A stretch of 64,000 nt of DNA, taken from the NCBI GenBank assembly GCA_965217175.1, contig OZ244251.1, positions 2,790,001 to 2,854,000 of the forward strand. Reading direction: 5' to 3'. The translations under genes and the position numbers were made by a program. The DNA is from Bin87 sp965217175 (GTDB lineage: Bacteria > Chloroflexota > Dehalococcoidia > Lucifugimonadales > UBA3495). The notes under the pieces were generated by a model. The model made no database searches and was not told the DNA's origin. It saw nothing but the letters and a program-made list of their open reading frames with translations. Positions within the stretch are counted from its first letter, which is position 1; each line of letters starts with the position of its first letter. Below are positions 54,690 to 64,000 of this stretch, piece by piece.

Positions 54690-55553
54690 CTACGACTCGC
54701 GTGCCTGCATTGCCTCCGTCGCGGTACGGGTCATCACATCAACCGGCGCCGGCTGATCAAACCAGATCTCGAACGCCGCCGCTCCCTGATACACAAGCAT
54801 TGATAACCCACCCAGCACGGCGGCGCCAGCACGTTGTGCAGATGCCAGTAATGGCGTCAGCATGGGATTATACACGAGGTCGTATACCAGCGCGTTCGGC
54901 GTGAGTTTAAGGGTCGCCAGCGCAGTGGCATCGGCGTCCGGTCCGTGCCGCATGCCCAATGAGGTGCAATTTACGATCAGGTCCACTTCCGCCGCAATGG
55001 CAGACAGACGAGACGGTTCCAATGGCACCGCACCGGCCGGTATACCGCCGCCAATGGCGACCTGGGCCAGCGTCTCCGCGCGAGACACGGTGCGGTTGGC
55101 GATAACAATCTGACCCACGCCAGCCCTGATCAGCGCTTGCACCACGCCCCGAGCTGACCCACCGGCTCCCAGAATCAAAACTTGCTTGCCCGACGGTTCC
55201 AAACCGCCGGATTCACGCAACGCACGCAAAAATCCGTACCCGTCGGTATTGTGCCCGAACAGCTGGCCGTCGCGGTTCACGATAGTGTTGACGGCGCCAG
55301 CCTCAGAAGCCCACTCGTCCACAACATCCAGATGGGGGATCACCGCCTCCTTGTGCGGTACGGTTACATTGATTCCCCTGGCGTTGGGCGCCCGCAGACT
55401 ACCTACGAAATTTCCCACTGCTTCGGGTTGAACTTCATAAGCTCGGTATTCGGCATCGATTCCCAAATGGTCCAGCGCGGCCTGCTGAAACAACGGGGAG
55501 ATGGAATGCCCGATAGGATTGCCGATGATTCCGAGGGCAGTTTCGATTGGCAT
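54690..55553 (-). CDS. aroE: shikimate dehydrogenase
   Basis: 287 residues. The substrate-binding N-terminus (LGIIGNPIGHSISPLFQQAA, NVTVPHKEAVIPHLD with the catalytic Lys, and GHNTDGYGFLRAL with Asp) is complete. The NADP-binding part has ILGAGGSARGVVQALI and ANRTVSRAETL, the Arg favouring NADP. A conserved VNCTSLGM follows. It reduces 3-dehydroshikimate. It forms a probable operon with aroC. Confidence 0.95.
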   Translation of the reverse strand: MPIETALGIIGNPIGHSISPLFQQAALDHLGIDAEYRAYEVQPEAVGNFVGSLRAPNARGINVTVPHKEAVIPHLDVVDEWASEAGAVNTIVNRDGQLFGHNTDGYGFLRALRESGGLEPSGKQVLILGAGGSARGVVQALIRAGVGQIVIANRTVSRAETLAQVAIGGGIPAGAVPLEPSRLSAIAAEVDLIVNCTSLGMRHGPDADATALATLKLTPNALVYDLVYNPMLTPLLASAQRAGAAVLGGLSMLVYQGAAAFEIWFDQPAPVDVMTRTATEAMQARES

Positions 55554-55692
55554 GTTGGGTATAATTCGATCGGTGCGGCTATATTCAGATTATTTCAGCT
55601 GCCCGGCAACCCGACAAATTACGGATGGGAACGACCAGCGCGACCATTTTATCAAATTGAACCACCTGGAGGCGCGACCCCTCCGATCAAAA

Positions 55693-55730
55693 GATAATTA
55701 CCCCGGTGGGAACCCGCCGGGGCAATTATC
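55693..55730 (-). terminator. terminator after the lipoprotein gene
   Basis: A long near-perfect inverted repeat, GATAATTACCCCGG (55693-55706) with complementary sequence to 55730, directly downstream of the lipoprotein gene on the minus strand. A weak T-run follows on that strand. Confidence 0.6.
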
Positions 55731-55749
55731 AAATACCGTCGAAAGCGGT

Positions 55750-56412
55750 CTACTGAATCACCAGATTCTTGGCTTGAACGTCACCAAGGATAATCGGAGC
55801 AGTATTTACCCCAGTGTCGTCGCTGCCAACGTAAAGGTCCAGCACGATCCCGCGAACTCGTACTTCAAACGAATATCTGCCGTCGGCGTCCGTCTGAGTT
55901 TGCAACACCGTGGTTGGGTTAGTTTCCGTTGAGCGTGCGTATATCACAACGCCCTGTGGAGCCCGGCTACCTCCGATATCCACAAATCCGGTGATAATCG
56001 CCGGCCTGGTCAGTGCATCAACGGTAGGAGTCGGGATCGGCGTATCTGTGGGCTGAATCGTAGGAACCGGGGTGTCGGTCGGCAACACAACAGGCACCGG
56101 GGTGTCGGCAGGTTCCGAAGTATTCGTGGGCTGAGGCTGCGCCTCTGCCGTCGCCTGAGCATCCAGAGCAGCTTGAGCTTCTTGAGCAGCTAACGCGGCG
56201 GCTAGCATTGCAGCCACGGTGCCTTCGGGGTCCGGAGGCACTGCGGTCGGCGCCGCTTCCGTCAATCTGGCCGATACAGTCGCCTCGACGTCAGGAGTTC
56301 CCTCCTCAACAATCGGTTCATCGTCGCCGCCAAACAAACAACCTGTCATCGTAGCCAGCATCAATATCGCTACCATTGTAAGCACGGTGTTTCGGATTAT
56401 TTTATGCCTCAT
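55750..56412 (-). CDS. lipoprotein with Pro/Thr linker and carboxypeptidase-regulatory-like domain
   Basis: 220 residues from ATG 56412, with GAGGTGG upstream; the longer frame from 56562 precedes a clear signal peptide and is rejected. The lipobox is MTGC (LMLATMTGCLF). An Ala/Glu-rich helix and a repeated PTDTPVP / PTDTPIPTPT linker follow. The last 80 residues form a beta-sandwich of the regulatory-like type (GFVDIGGSRAPQGVVIYARS, DADGRYSFEVRV). It is exposed on the outer face of the membrane; the ligand is unknown. The composition is typical of Chloroflexota envelope proteins. Confidence 0.7.
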   Translation of the reverse strand: MRHKIIRNTVLTMVAILMLATMTGCLFGGDDEPIVEEGTPDVEATVSARLTEAAPTAVPPDPEGTVAAMLAAALAAQEAQAALDAQATAEAQPQPTNTSEPADTPVPVVLPTDTPVPTIQPTDTPIPTPTVDALTRPAIITGFVDIGGSRAPQGVVIYARSTETNPTTVLQTQTDADGRYSFEVRVRGIVLDLYVGSDDTGVNTAPIILGDVQAKNLVIQ

Positions 56413-56512
56413 CCCAGTACTGCCACCTCGTTTTGGTTTCGTGCTTTTATTGTGCCAGTTAGCCGACCAACGCGTCCTGAAGTTATGTAACCGGATTACG
56501 CAATCTTGGTGA

Positions 56513-59212
56513 CTATGCGCCCAACTGGGCAATGATTTCTTCGAGACGCCTCCGTTGCTCACCCAGCATTTGCAGACGTTGGCGTTCGTTCTCGACTACC
56601 TCGGGACGGGCCTTTGAGACAAAATTGGGGTTATCCAGCAATTTTTGCACCCGTTGTTCATTGTTGATAACAGCATCAAGCTCGCCGCCAAGTCGCTGGC
56701 CCTCGGCCGTCAGGTCCACAATGCCTTCCAGGGGCATTCGAACCACCAGGGGATTCACCACCAGGCTCACGCCCAAAATCATGCCGCCTTCTCCGGTCTC
56801 GGCTACCCGCAGCGGATCGATGCGCGCCAGAGCGCCAATAACGGCGTTCTCCTCTTCTACGACCAACCGCATCCCATTGGATTCAATAGTTGCAGCCAGA
56901 TGTTGTCCCGCGGGGATTCTCAGTTGCGCCCGCAAGTTGCGCACCGCACGAATCGTTTGCATCACGACATCGATTTCGGATTCCGCATCCGGAGCGATCC
57001 GTGGATTTTCGGTTAGCGGATACGGAGCGATCATGATTGACGGGGAGAGCCCGCCCTCGGGCGCCGGCAGCCGCATCGTCAGGTTCTGCCAAATCTCTTC
57101 AGTGACGAACGGCATGAAGGGATGCAACAATCGCAACGACCGTTCCAGCACGTGCGCCAGGGTTCTCGCGGCCGCATCTGCCGAGGATCCGTTGCGAATC
57201 CGCACCTTGGCCATTTCAATATACCAGTCGCAAAAATCGTTCCAGACAAAGTCGTACAGCATCTGCTGCGCTTCGCCCAATTCAAAGAGCGACAGCGACT
57301 CGTTGACGGCGACGGTCACGGCGTCCAGCCTTCCCACGATCCAACGGTCTTCCCGGTGTTCAGGTTGGTCAAGGTCATGCCAACCCGCAAGGTCGTCCCT
57401 CGATTCCAGTGCGCCGCAAACGTACCGCGATGCGTTCCAGATTTTGTTGGCAAAGTTGCGCGCCGATTCCAGCTTGTCGTCGCTGAGTCTCAGGTTATTG
57501 CCGGGGGCTGTCCCCGTAGTCAGGGCGAAACGCAGGGCATCCGTCCCATATTGTTCCACCAAATCCAGCGGGTCCATGGTGTTGCCGCGGGTTTTGCTCA
57601 TCTTCTGACCCTCGGCGTCCAGAACCATGCCATGAAGGTACACGGCACGGAACGGAACCTCGCCCGTGTTCTCCATCCCCAGCATTATCATCCGGGCAAC
57701 CCAGAAAAACAGGATGTCGTAACCTGTTTCCAATACCGAGTTGGGGTAAAAGGTTTCAAAATCTTCTGACCCTTCGTCGGGCCAACCCAGTGTGGAATGA
57801 GGCCAAAGTCCGCTGCTGAACCACGTGTCCAGAACGTCGTTATCCTGAGATATGTTGGGGCTGCCACAACTCGAGCAAACCTCAGGGTCATCGACCGATG
57901 CCGAGTGGTCGGAACAGTCCGAGCAATACCACACCGGAATTCGATGGCCCCACCACAACTGCCGGCTGATACACCAATCCCTGATGTTCTCCAACCAATT
58001 TAGATAAACCCTGGCAAATCGTTGCGGAACAATCTTTATTTCGCCGTCTACAACTGCGGCGTAGGCCCGGCCGGCGATGCTGTCGATATCTGTGTGGCCT
58101 CCCACATTTAGGAACCATTGCAGGCTGATCAACGGTTCCACCACCTCATTGCAACGTTGGCAATGGCCCACGGAATGGTGGTAATCTTCGACCTTCTCGA
58201 GCAACCCCAATGTTTCCAGTTCTGCGGTTACTTCTCTTCGCGCCGCAAAACGATCCATGCCGCCGTACTTCTCGCCAGCTGCGTTGGTCATGCAACCGTC
58301 GAATCCGATCACGGTTATTATCGGCAAGTCCTGGCGTTCACCTATCTCAAAGTCGACTACATCGTGGCCCGGGGTAACCTTTAGAGCGCCGGTTCCAAAT
58401 TCCATCTCAATGGCTTCGTCGGCTACTATCGGTATCTGCCGACCCACAATCGGCAATTCCACCATCGCCCCAACCTTGTCACGGTACCGTTCGTCATCGG
58501 GATGCACTGCAACACCGGTGTCACCGAGCATCGACTCAGGGCGGGTTGTGGCGACGGTTACATTTCTCCCGGACCCATCAGCCAGCGGGTACCGGATGTG
58601 GTATAGCTTCCCATCCTGTTCTTCGTAATCTACTTCAAGATCAGACAGGGCGGTCGCACAGCGCGGACACCAGTTGATGATGCGCTCGTGGCGGTAAATC
58701 AGCCCCTTGTTGAACAAATTCACGAAAGCGGTGCGCACCGCCCGAGCCGGCCCGGGGTCCAAGGTGAACCTGATACGGGACCAATCGCAGGAAGTTCCCA
58801 ATCGCCGATGCTGTTCGTCAATGGTGTCGCCGTACTGGGCTACCCACTCCCAGATTCTTTCCTCGAAACGTTCGCGACCAAATGCGTGCCGGTCCGTGCC
58901 CTCCGAGGCCAACATCCGCTCCACAACCCATTGAGTGGCGATACCAGCATGGTCTTTGCCGGGCACCCACAGCGTGGGGTCGCCCAGCATCCGATGCCAT
59001 CGGGCCAGGGCGTCCTGGAGACTGGCGGTGAGGGCGTGACCCAGGTGGAGCTCGCCCGTTACGTTGGGCGGCGGCATCACCATGCAAAATGGTGATCTTG
59101 ACCGGTCTCCTCCGGGCTGGAAATAACCAGCATCCCACCAAGTCTGATAGATGCGTTGTTCGACTGACGCGGCCTGGTAGGCGCGAGGCAGTTGAGCGGC
59201 GGTGTCGGCCAT
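56513..59212 (-). CDS. valS: valyl-tRNA synthetase
   Basis: 899 residues, full length. The HIGH-type motif is in PPPNVTGELHLGHAL (residues 48-62), and KMSKT near residue 535. The CP1 editing domain lies between (TTRPESMLGDTGVAVHPDD). The anticodon-binding domain and the C-terminal coiled-coil arm (LLDNPNFVSKARPEVVENER) are present. The start MADTAAQLPRAYQ fits the family. It is a cytoplasmic class I enzyme that charges tRNA-Val and edits Thr. Confidence 0.97.
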   Translation of the reverse strand: MADTAAQLPRAYQAASVEQRIYQTWWDAGYFQPGGDRSRSPFCMVMPPPNVTGELHLGHALTASLQDALARWHRMLGDPTLWVPGKDHAGIATQWVVERMLASEGTDRHAFGRERFEERIWEWVAQYGDTIDEQHRRLGTSCDWSRIRFTLDPGPARAVRTAFVNLFNKGLIYRHERIINWCPRCATALSDLEVDYEEQDGKLYHIRYPLADGSGRNVTVATTRPESMLGDTGVAVHPDDERYRDKVGAMVELPIVGRQIPIVADEAIEMEFGTGALKVTPGHDVVDFEIGERQDLPIITVIGFDGCMTNAAGEKYGGMDRFAARREVTAELETLGLLEKVEDYHHSVGHCQRCNEVVEPLISLQWFLNVGGHTDIDSIAGRAYAAVVDGEIKIVPQRFARVYLNWLENIRDWCISRQLWWGHRIPVWYCSDCSDHSASVDDPEVCSSCGSPNISQDNDVLDTWFSSGLWPHSTLGWPDEGSEDFETFYPNSVLETGYDILFFWVARMIMLGMENTGEVPFRAVYLHGMVLDAEGQKMSKTRGNTMDPLDLVEQYGTDALRFALTTGTAPGNNLRLSDDKLESARNFANKIWNASRYVCGALESRDDLAGWHDLDQPEHREDRWIVGRLDAVTVAVNESLSLFELGEAQQMLYDFVWNDFCDWYIEMAKVRIRNGSSADAAARTLAHVLERSLRLLHPFMPFVTEEIWQNLTMRLPAPEGGLSPSIMIAPYPLTENPRIAPDAESEIDVVMQTIRAVRNLRAQLRIPAGQHLAATIESNGMRLVVEEENAVIGALARIDPLRVAETGEGGMILGVSLVVNPLVVRMPLEGIVDLTAEGQRLGGELDAVINNEQRVQKLLDNPNFVSKARPEVVENERQRLQMLGEQRRRLEEIIAQLGA

Positions 59213-59528
59213 CGTAGCATCCAGCGGCTCGCGATTAACCGAGGTGCGCCACTGCGCAACCCCGGTTCTCTACTGAGCAACCAATTCAATTTTAAAAAAT
59301 ACTAGCATCGCATCCGCCCGGTTGTCCATATTGAGCGGCTCGCCGCGGTGCCCGGCTATGTTGTCCGCATCCACCGTCTCGACGATAAGTCTCCATTGCT
59401 GGCCCGCAAGTAAACGATATTACCGACACCCTCGACGATTTCTGTCTTGGACAACCACTGACCCCTATCAACGTGGAATGGTACCTGGCCTGAATCTAGT
59501 GCGATCTGTGGGGTTCCTGACGCGACGG

Positions 59529-59557
59529 TTGCAATTTGTTCCCGGCATAAGTATTAT
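59529..59557 (+). promoter_or_regulatory. candidate promoter of the S1-domain gene
   Basis: TTGCAA (59529-59534) and TATTAT (59552-59557) with 17-base spacing, 107 bases before the start codon. It lies in a 450-base gap that shows no gene. Confidence 0.45.
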
Positions 59558-59664
59558 TAGGCAGGCGAATTGTAACTATAAGATTTCACGTGGAGTCAAT
59601 TCTTCGCCATTGCGGCTGACGAGACGATCACCCGCCAGTTATAGAGTAAGGAGCAGCTGAACAG

Positions 59665-60759
59665 ATGGTAGCCCAGGACCCTTACGCAGTCACTGATATG
59701 TCGGAACTCCCCGAGTCGGCGTTTTCGCCGCGGGAGTACCGCAGAGGCGATTTGGTGACCGGGGAAATTGTACGCATTGATGACGAAGGTATGGTCATCA
59801 GCGCCGGCCTCAAAACCGAAGGCATCGTTCCTCCCCAAGAAATGCGGACTTTGACCGACGAACGAAGAGAGCAGATGGTGCAGGGCGCCCGCGTCATGGT
59901 GATTCATCTGAACAACCGTGGCCCCGGCGGCATGGCGGTTTTCTCCTACGACCAGGCTCAGGAAAAGCAGGTCTGGGAAGACCTCATCGACCTACACCAA
60001 AAAGATTCGGAACTATCCGCCAAAGTTGTGCAGCACAACAAAGGCGGTCTGGTCGTAGACTGGCAAGGTGTCCGCGGATTCGTTCCTTTCTCTCAAATGG
60101 CCCCAGTACCCAAAGAAGGCCGTGTCGAGCATCTCGATGCGCGTATCGGGGAAGACGCCCGCTTCAACATCCTGGAGTTGGACTCTCAACGCGAAAAACT
60201 GGTGCTCACCGAGCGCAGGATCTGGCGTCAGCAACGCAACGCGGCGAAAGAACGATTGCTGGAGGTCCTGGAAGAGGGCCAGATAGTCCAGGGGATCGTT
60301 CGCTCTATGCGCGGTTTCGGCGCATTTGTCGACTTGGGCGATGCTGAAGGTTTGGTTCCGATATCGGAGTTGTCCTGGTCGATGGTCAAGTCTCCGGAAG
60401 AAGTGGTAAGCATCGGCGACGAGTTGACCCTCAAAGTCCTGCGCGTGGATAAAGAGAACAGCAAGATTTCCCTCAGCCTCAAGCGGACCCAGCCCGAACC
60501 TTGGGATTCGGTTCCAGAACGCTACCACGTCGGTGACGTAGTTGACGGCACGGTAACGCGGCTGATGGACTTCGGCGCTTTCGTCAAGCTGGAAGACTGG
60601 GTAGAGGGACTGGTTCATATCTCTGAACTGTCGGCCCGCCGCATGGAGCACCCCAAGGAAATCGTATACCAGGGTCAATTGATAAAGGTGCAAATCCTTA
60701 GCATCGACACTGAACGGAAACGGATGAGCCTGAGTTACCGCAAGGTGTACGGTCTCTAG
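59665..60759 (+). CDS. rpsA: four-S1-domain protein (ribosomal protein S1-like)
   Basis: 364 residues. Four S1 RNA-binding domains: about 29-95 (GDLVTGEIVRIDDEGMVISA), about 113-180 (SAKVVQHNKGGLVVDWQGVR), about 207-275 (VQGIVRSMRGFGAFVDLGD) and about 290-360 (GTVTRLMDFGAFVKLEDWVE). The last two have the strong GAFV core. The four-domain form is usual outside proteobacteria. It probably helps mRNA binding to the 30S subunit. GGAGCAG lies upstream, and a strong terminator follows. Confidence 0.88.
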   Translation: MVAQDPYAVTDMSELPESAFSPREYRRGDLVTGEIVRIDDEGMVISAGLKTEGIVPPQEMRTLTDERREQMVQGARVMVIHLNNRGPGGMAVFSYDQAQEKQVWEDLIDLHQKDSELSAKVVQHNKGGLVVDWQGVRGFVPFSQMAPVPKEGRVEHLDARIGEDARFNILELDSQREKLVLTERRIWRQQRNAAKERLLEVLEEGQIVQGIVRSMRGFGAFVDLGDAEGLVPISELSWSMVKSPEEVVSIGDELTLKVLRVDKENSKISLSLKRTQPEPWDSVPERYHVGDVVDGTVTRLMDFGAFVKLEDWVEGLVHISELSARRMEHPKEIVYQGQLIKVQILSIDTERKRMSLSYRKVYGL

Positions 60760-60783
60760 ACCCGCATAATTACGTAACGCAAT

Positions 60784-60821
60784 GGGCCCGCCGGATCATA
60801 TGTCCGGCGGGCCCGTTTTTT
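60784..60821 (+). terminator. rho-independent terminator after rpsA
   Basis: A perfect 12-base stem GGGCCCGCCGGA / TCCGGCGGGCCC with a 7-base loop, followed by GTTTTTT. Confidence 0.92.
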
Positions 60822-60846
60822 GCACCGATCCGTCGCCGACTGTGAA

Positions 60847-61647
60847 TCAGGATTTACCAGCCGGGATTAGCAGGGCCAACGCGGAATGACTGTTTGCCAG
60901 TGCGTCAACCGCAGCATCGATCCCAATCCTGTTTTGCAGTTCTCGCAACATTTCCAATCCACGGCGCGTGTCGCTTGCAACACGGGCCGGGTGCCATTTT
61001 TTCAATCTTCTCTTGAACAACCAGTAGGTAAATTCCTTGTAACCCGTCAACGTAAAGGTTTCTGCATCCCCTCCCCACAGGCAATCGGCGGTGTCTATGA
61101 ACTGCGCCGCCAACGCGACGCGAGTCTCCCCGTAAATGTGCCGGAATGTTTCCTCAACCAGGGATTCATTGTCCTGGTAGCAACGGGCCCGGTGGTTCTT
61201 TCGGATGCCGTTTTCCACGGACAACTGCAACGCTTCTTCCACAACAACCCCATACCAATAGTTGAGGTGAGCGGTGTAACGGAGCGCACCGATAATCTGT
61301 CTAAACTGTTCTTCCCCCACTTCATCCGGTAATTCCCCACGAAACAGTAACGCTTCCAATTCTTCAGGAGGAACCACATCGGGAATCTCATAGCAAAGTC
61401 GTTCCGCAAGCGTCAGCCAGTCCAGCGCCTCGCCGCCAATAACGTAGTGCCAATCACGTTCGCGCACGCGTTCGTAAGGCGCCTTCCATTGACCCACCGC
61501 CCGCAGCAATGCAGCGTGCCAGGGTTCTGTAATCCCGGCCGCGGCTCGCAAATCTGCCAGTATTCTGTCTCGTGATTCCCTTGCCTCCGTGTGGGACTCT
61601 GCGGCAAGCGACACCGGATACGGCATGTGATCTATAACTGAGGGCAT
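60847..61647 (-). CDS. conserved-looking protein of unknown function downstream of polX
   Basis: 266 residues from the ATG at 61647 (MPSVIDHMPYPVSLAAESH), which lies 5 bases after the polX stop; the longer frame overlapping polX is rejected. It is mostly helical and rich in Trp/Tyr (RDWHYVIGGEALDWLTLAERL, LNYWYGVVVEEALQLSVENG, FTLTGYKEFTYWLFKRRLKK). No signal peptide, membrane helix or familiar catalytic motif is seen. Tight coupling to polX suggests co-expression; I cannot assign a function. Confidence 0.6.
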   Translation of the reverse strand: MPSVIDHMPYPVSLAAESHTEARESRDRILADLRAAAGITEPWHAALLRAVGQWKAPYERVRERDWHYVIGGEALDWLTLAERLCYEIPDVVPPEELEALLFRGELPDEVGEEQFRQIIGALRYTAHLNYWYGVVVEEALQLSVENGIRKNHRARCYQDNESLVEETFRHIYGETRVALAAQFIDTADCLWGGDAETFTLTGYKEFTYWLFKRRLKKWHPARVASDTRRGLEMLRELQNRIGIDAAVDALANSHSALALLIPAGKS

Positions 61648-61652
61648 CGAGT

Positions 61653-63440
61653 CTACCCCAAGACGCCCGATGCCAACATGGCGTCGAACTTCGCGGACCG
61701 TTCCGCTTTGGGGGTGTGCAACCAATCCAAAAAATCTGGCCGTGGGTAGCAATTCAACACGTGCCGCGGACTGCACCAGGCTCGCCGTGCCACGGCCGCA
61801 CCGAACCGTCGGTTGACTAATCCGTCAACATGGTGCGAATCGGTGTTGATGACCAGCGGCACGCCCAGTTCCCTGGCCCTTGCTGAGTGGGTGTCTTTCA
61901 GGTCTAGGCGTTCCGGCGCGGCGTTAAGTTCCATCGCGGTGCCGGTATCACGGGCGGTTCGCAGCAACGCCTCGATGTCGAAGTCAACCGGGTCACGCCG
62001 CCCGAGCAAACGCGTCGAAGCATGACCGATCACGTTCACGTACGGGTTTTGCATCGCGCTCATGATGCGCCGCGTCATTACGTCCCGCTCCTGGCCCATG
62101 GCGTTGTGTACCGACCCGATGACCCAGTCCAGCATCCCCAGCACGTCGTCGGGAAAATCCATCGAACCGTCCGCTCTGATATCAACCTCAGATCCACACA
62201 GGATAGTCATTTCATAACGCCCCTGTAGTCCCTTCAGGATCTCGATTTGACGAACCAGGCGGTCCGGTGTCAGCCCATTGGCCACTCCCAATCCCTGAGA
62301 ATGGTCGGTCAGCGCCATGTACTCGTACCCCATTGCCGCCACCGCCGCTACCATCTCTTCGAGCGGAAACTTACCGTCACTCCAGTTGCTGTGCAGATGC
62401 AGGTCGCCGCGCAGGTCCGTTTCCGCAATCAATGCCGGCAGATCGCCCCGTCGGGCAACGTCCAGTTCGTCAGACCCGCGGCGCAGCTCAGGTGGGATCC
62501 AGGGCAACCCCAACCTACCGTAAAAGATCTCTTCATCCGCAAAATGTTCGATGGCTCCGGTATCAATCACCGTAATACCATATTCGTTCAACGAAAGACC
62601 CTGTCGGTTGGCGTAATCCCGTAGCCTTATATTGTGCTGCTGGCTGCCAGTGAAATACTGGAGCATCGCACCCAGAGTGTTGGTTTTTCCGTTTCTCAGG
62701 TCGATCTGAATCCCCGGATCTACCACCACCGATGTTTTTTCATCCCCGTGGACCAACACTTCCCGTACCGACGGCAACGCTGCCAGAGCGGACCCGACGT
62801 CTTCGCCGTCGTCGGAGATGCTAATGAGGTCCAGATCCCCGATTGTTTCTTCCCAACGGCGCAACGATCCGGCCGCGGTGAGGCTGACCAATCCACTGCA
62901 CGCCTCAAATAGCGCTTCCGTAACCGCCTCGCATGTCTCCATCGCGATGCCCAACGGGGTCCGGTCGGACCGCAACCGTTGAGCCCTGATATGCCTGAGT
63001 ATGTTTTCGGCGGAGCGCTTTCCCATTCTGGGAAGTTGTGACAACCTGCCGTCCAATGCCGCCATCTCCAGCTCGGCCACAGTGGTTATACCCAACTCGT
63101 TTGCCGCTGTTTTCACGGTCTTGGGACCCATGCCGGGAATTTCCAGCAGGTCCAGAACACCGGCCGGCAATTCCTCGGCCAATCGATCGTAGGCCACCAC
63201 GCGTCCGGTGGTCAGCAACTCCTGAACCTTGTCGCTGATCGCCTTGCCCACTCCGGTAATCTTTCGCAGGTCCTCGCCGGCAGCGGCAGCAGTCGCCAAC
63301 GACCAGCTGAGCTGGTCGATCGTGTTAGCTGCTCGTTGGTAGGCCCGGATTTTGAAGACCGATTCGCCCTTCACCTCCAGCATAGAGGCCATGTTATTGA
63401 ACAGGCGGACGATATCTTCGTTATCGATTGATCGATTCAT
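61653..63440 (-). CDS. polX: DNA polymerase X family protein with PHP domain
   Basis: 595 residues, the usual size for bacterial PolX. An N-terminal HhH part (KITGVGKAISDKVQEL; LEIPGMGPKTVK) is followed by the polymerase palm with GSLRRWEETIGDLDLIS, where the Asp pair binds metal. The PHP domain starts DLHLHSNWSDGKFPLEEM and includes GSEVDIRADGSMDF, GSVHNAM, VIGHASTR and INTDSHHVDG. It acts in gap-filling base-excision repair, with 3'-5' exonuclease activity from PHP. The start MNRSIDNEDIVRLF is typical. Confidence 0.95.
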   Translation of the reverse strand: MNRSIDNEDIVRLFNNMASMLEVKGESVFKIRAYQRAANTIDQLSWSLATAAAAGEDLRKITGVGKAISDKVQELLTTGRVVAYDRLAEELPAGVLDLLEIPGMGPKTVKTAANELGITTVAELEMAALDGRLSQLPRMGKRSAENILRHIRAQRLRSDRTPLGIAMETCEAVTEALFEACSGLVSLTAAGSLRRWEETIGDLDLISISDDGEDVGSALAALPSVREVLVHGDEKTSVVVDPGIQIDLRNGKTNTLGAMLQYFTGSQQHNIRLRDYANRQGLSLNEYGITVIDTGAIEHFADEEIFYGRLGLPWIPPELRRGSDELDVARRGDLPALIAETDLRGDLHLHSNWSDGKFPLEEMVAAVAAMGYEYMALTDHSQGLGVANGLTPDRLVRQIEILKGLQGRYEMTILCGSEVDIRADGSMDFPDDVLGMLDWVIGSVHNAMGQERDVMTRRIMSAMQNPYVNVIGHASTRLLGRRDPVDFDIEALLRTARDTGTAMELNAAPERLDLKDTHSARARELGVPLVINTDSHHVDGLVNRRFGAAVARRAWCSPRHVLNCYPRPDFLDWLHTPKAERSAKFDAMLASGVLG

Positions 63441-63897
63441 ACACCATTACCTTACCATCAGCAATTGAGGGCAATCAAGCAACTTGCGATCCATTCCACC
63501 AGCCAATAAAGGCTATCAAGAATCTGCAACATCGCATTCTCCAGGTTCATTCCCAACGTGGTTCCTCGTCAACTCCAGGTGACCACCGCCGTCAAAGTCG
63601 ATCGCCACGGAATACCCGGCCATTGAATCATCGGACGCGTTAAGCCTTCAATATAAGCTCAAACGATTTTGGCTGACGATGTCGCAGTTTCGACATCATG
63701 CAATTATTTTTTACCATTGTCGTAGTTTTCCAGTGAATATTAGTTGACTACTGACAAATATTCGTGTTGAATAACCGATAATTGCAAATATATGCCGATG
63801 GGTATTTGAACGGCTTCGGGCACAAATCGTGCGATTCCCAGCTAACGTCGTTCTTACTTCGGCGCAAACAACACGCGCGTCATAAGGAGACCATACG
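63441..63897. promoter_or_regulatory. divergent intergenic region with palindrome
   Basis: About 460 bases, AT-rich toward the right, between divergent polX and a lipoprotein gene. It contains a perfect inverted repeat GATGTCG-CAGTTT-CGACATC (63678-63697), followed by a T-run at 63705-63712. It could be an operator or a terminator-like hairpin. No gene is seen. Confidence 0.45.
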
Positions 63898-64000
63898 ATG
63901 TTAGCAACCCGTAACGCCAGATTCGCAATGTCGTTGGTTATGTTGTTAATCCTGGGGTTGGTCGTCGCTTGTGGCGGCGCCGCCTCAGATGATGCTGCAA
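63898..64000 (+). CDS. lipoprotein, N-terminal part only
   Basis: The ATG at 63898 follows AAGGAG. The first 34 codons encode a signal peptide (MLATRNARFAMSLVMLLILG) ending in the lipobox VVAC, then GGAASDDAA. Given the style of the other binding protein here, an ABC transporter solute-binding lipoprotein is likely, but the rest lies outside the window. Confidence 0.6.
   Translation, partial: MLATRNARFAMSLVMLLILGLVVACGGAASDDAA

Noticed and set aside
1..64000. CRISPR array
   Set aside because: No series of regularly spaced direct repeats was seen anywhere; the repeats present are IS ends, att copies and isolated palindromes.

Overview
The window looks like a chromosomal segment of a GC-rich, free-living or host-associated bacterium, most likely a member of the Chloroflexota (Dehalococcoidia / SAR202-like). 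This is an inference. It rests on lipoproteins with long Thr/Ala/Pro-rich linkers after the lipobox, the PspA-PspAA pair, a Ycf45-type R3H ATPase next to pdxST and tmk, a run of bacterial P450s with a small ferredoxin, an LLM flavin oxidoreductase, and a very heavy load of insertion sequences. No rRNA or other phylogenetic marker is present to settle it.

Layout. 1-6.4 kb: an envelope-stress group (DUF4178 protein, small membrane protein, PspA, PspAA), an IS630 copy, a translationally coupled DUF3326 / carboxynorspermidine decarboxylase pair, and a voltage-gated-type K+ channel. 6.4-9.5 kb: a transposon graveyard (IS21, IS1380 and IS256 fragments plus small palindromic repeats). 10-11.6 kb: a GIY-YIG protein and tRNA-Gly. 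12.3-18 kb: a catabolic-looking group (Gfo/Idh/MocA oxidoreductase, hydantoinase-type amidohydrolase, ThDP decarboxylase, HpcH/HpaI aldolase). 18-22.2 kb: IS1380 copy B, a bleomycin-hydrolase/PepC-type peptidase and an IS5-family element.

22.5-41 kb: a probable integrative island. A 16-bp copy of the 3' end of tRNA-Phe at 22475 forms a direct repeat with the intact tRNA-Phe at 40969-41042. A tyrosine recombinase (now broken by a stop codon) and a truncated S24-type repressor lie just inside the left end. The cargo is a gutted Ser/Thr kinase, a membrane-anchored PQQ beta-propeller protein, a peptide-type ABC transporter without ATPases and a remnant of a type ISP restriction enzyme. It is riddled with IS701, IS66, two abutting IS630 elements, an IS66-derived miniature element and IS1380 copy C.

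41-64 kb: mostly core genes. These are pdxS-pdxT, an R3H AAA ATPase, tmk, a SelW/Rdx-type selenoprotein with an in-frame TGA at its redox motif, four tandem cytochrome P450 genes plus a ferredoxin, an LLM oxidoreductase, aroC and aroE, a lipoprotein, valS, a four-S1-domain protein, an unknown protein, polX, and the start of another lipoprotein.

The most notable observations are the selenoprotein hidden by its TGA codon (45407-45694), the tRNA-Phe island, the P450 array and the miniature IS66 relic that shares its 8-bp target repeat with the full-length IS66.
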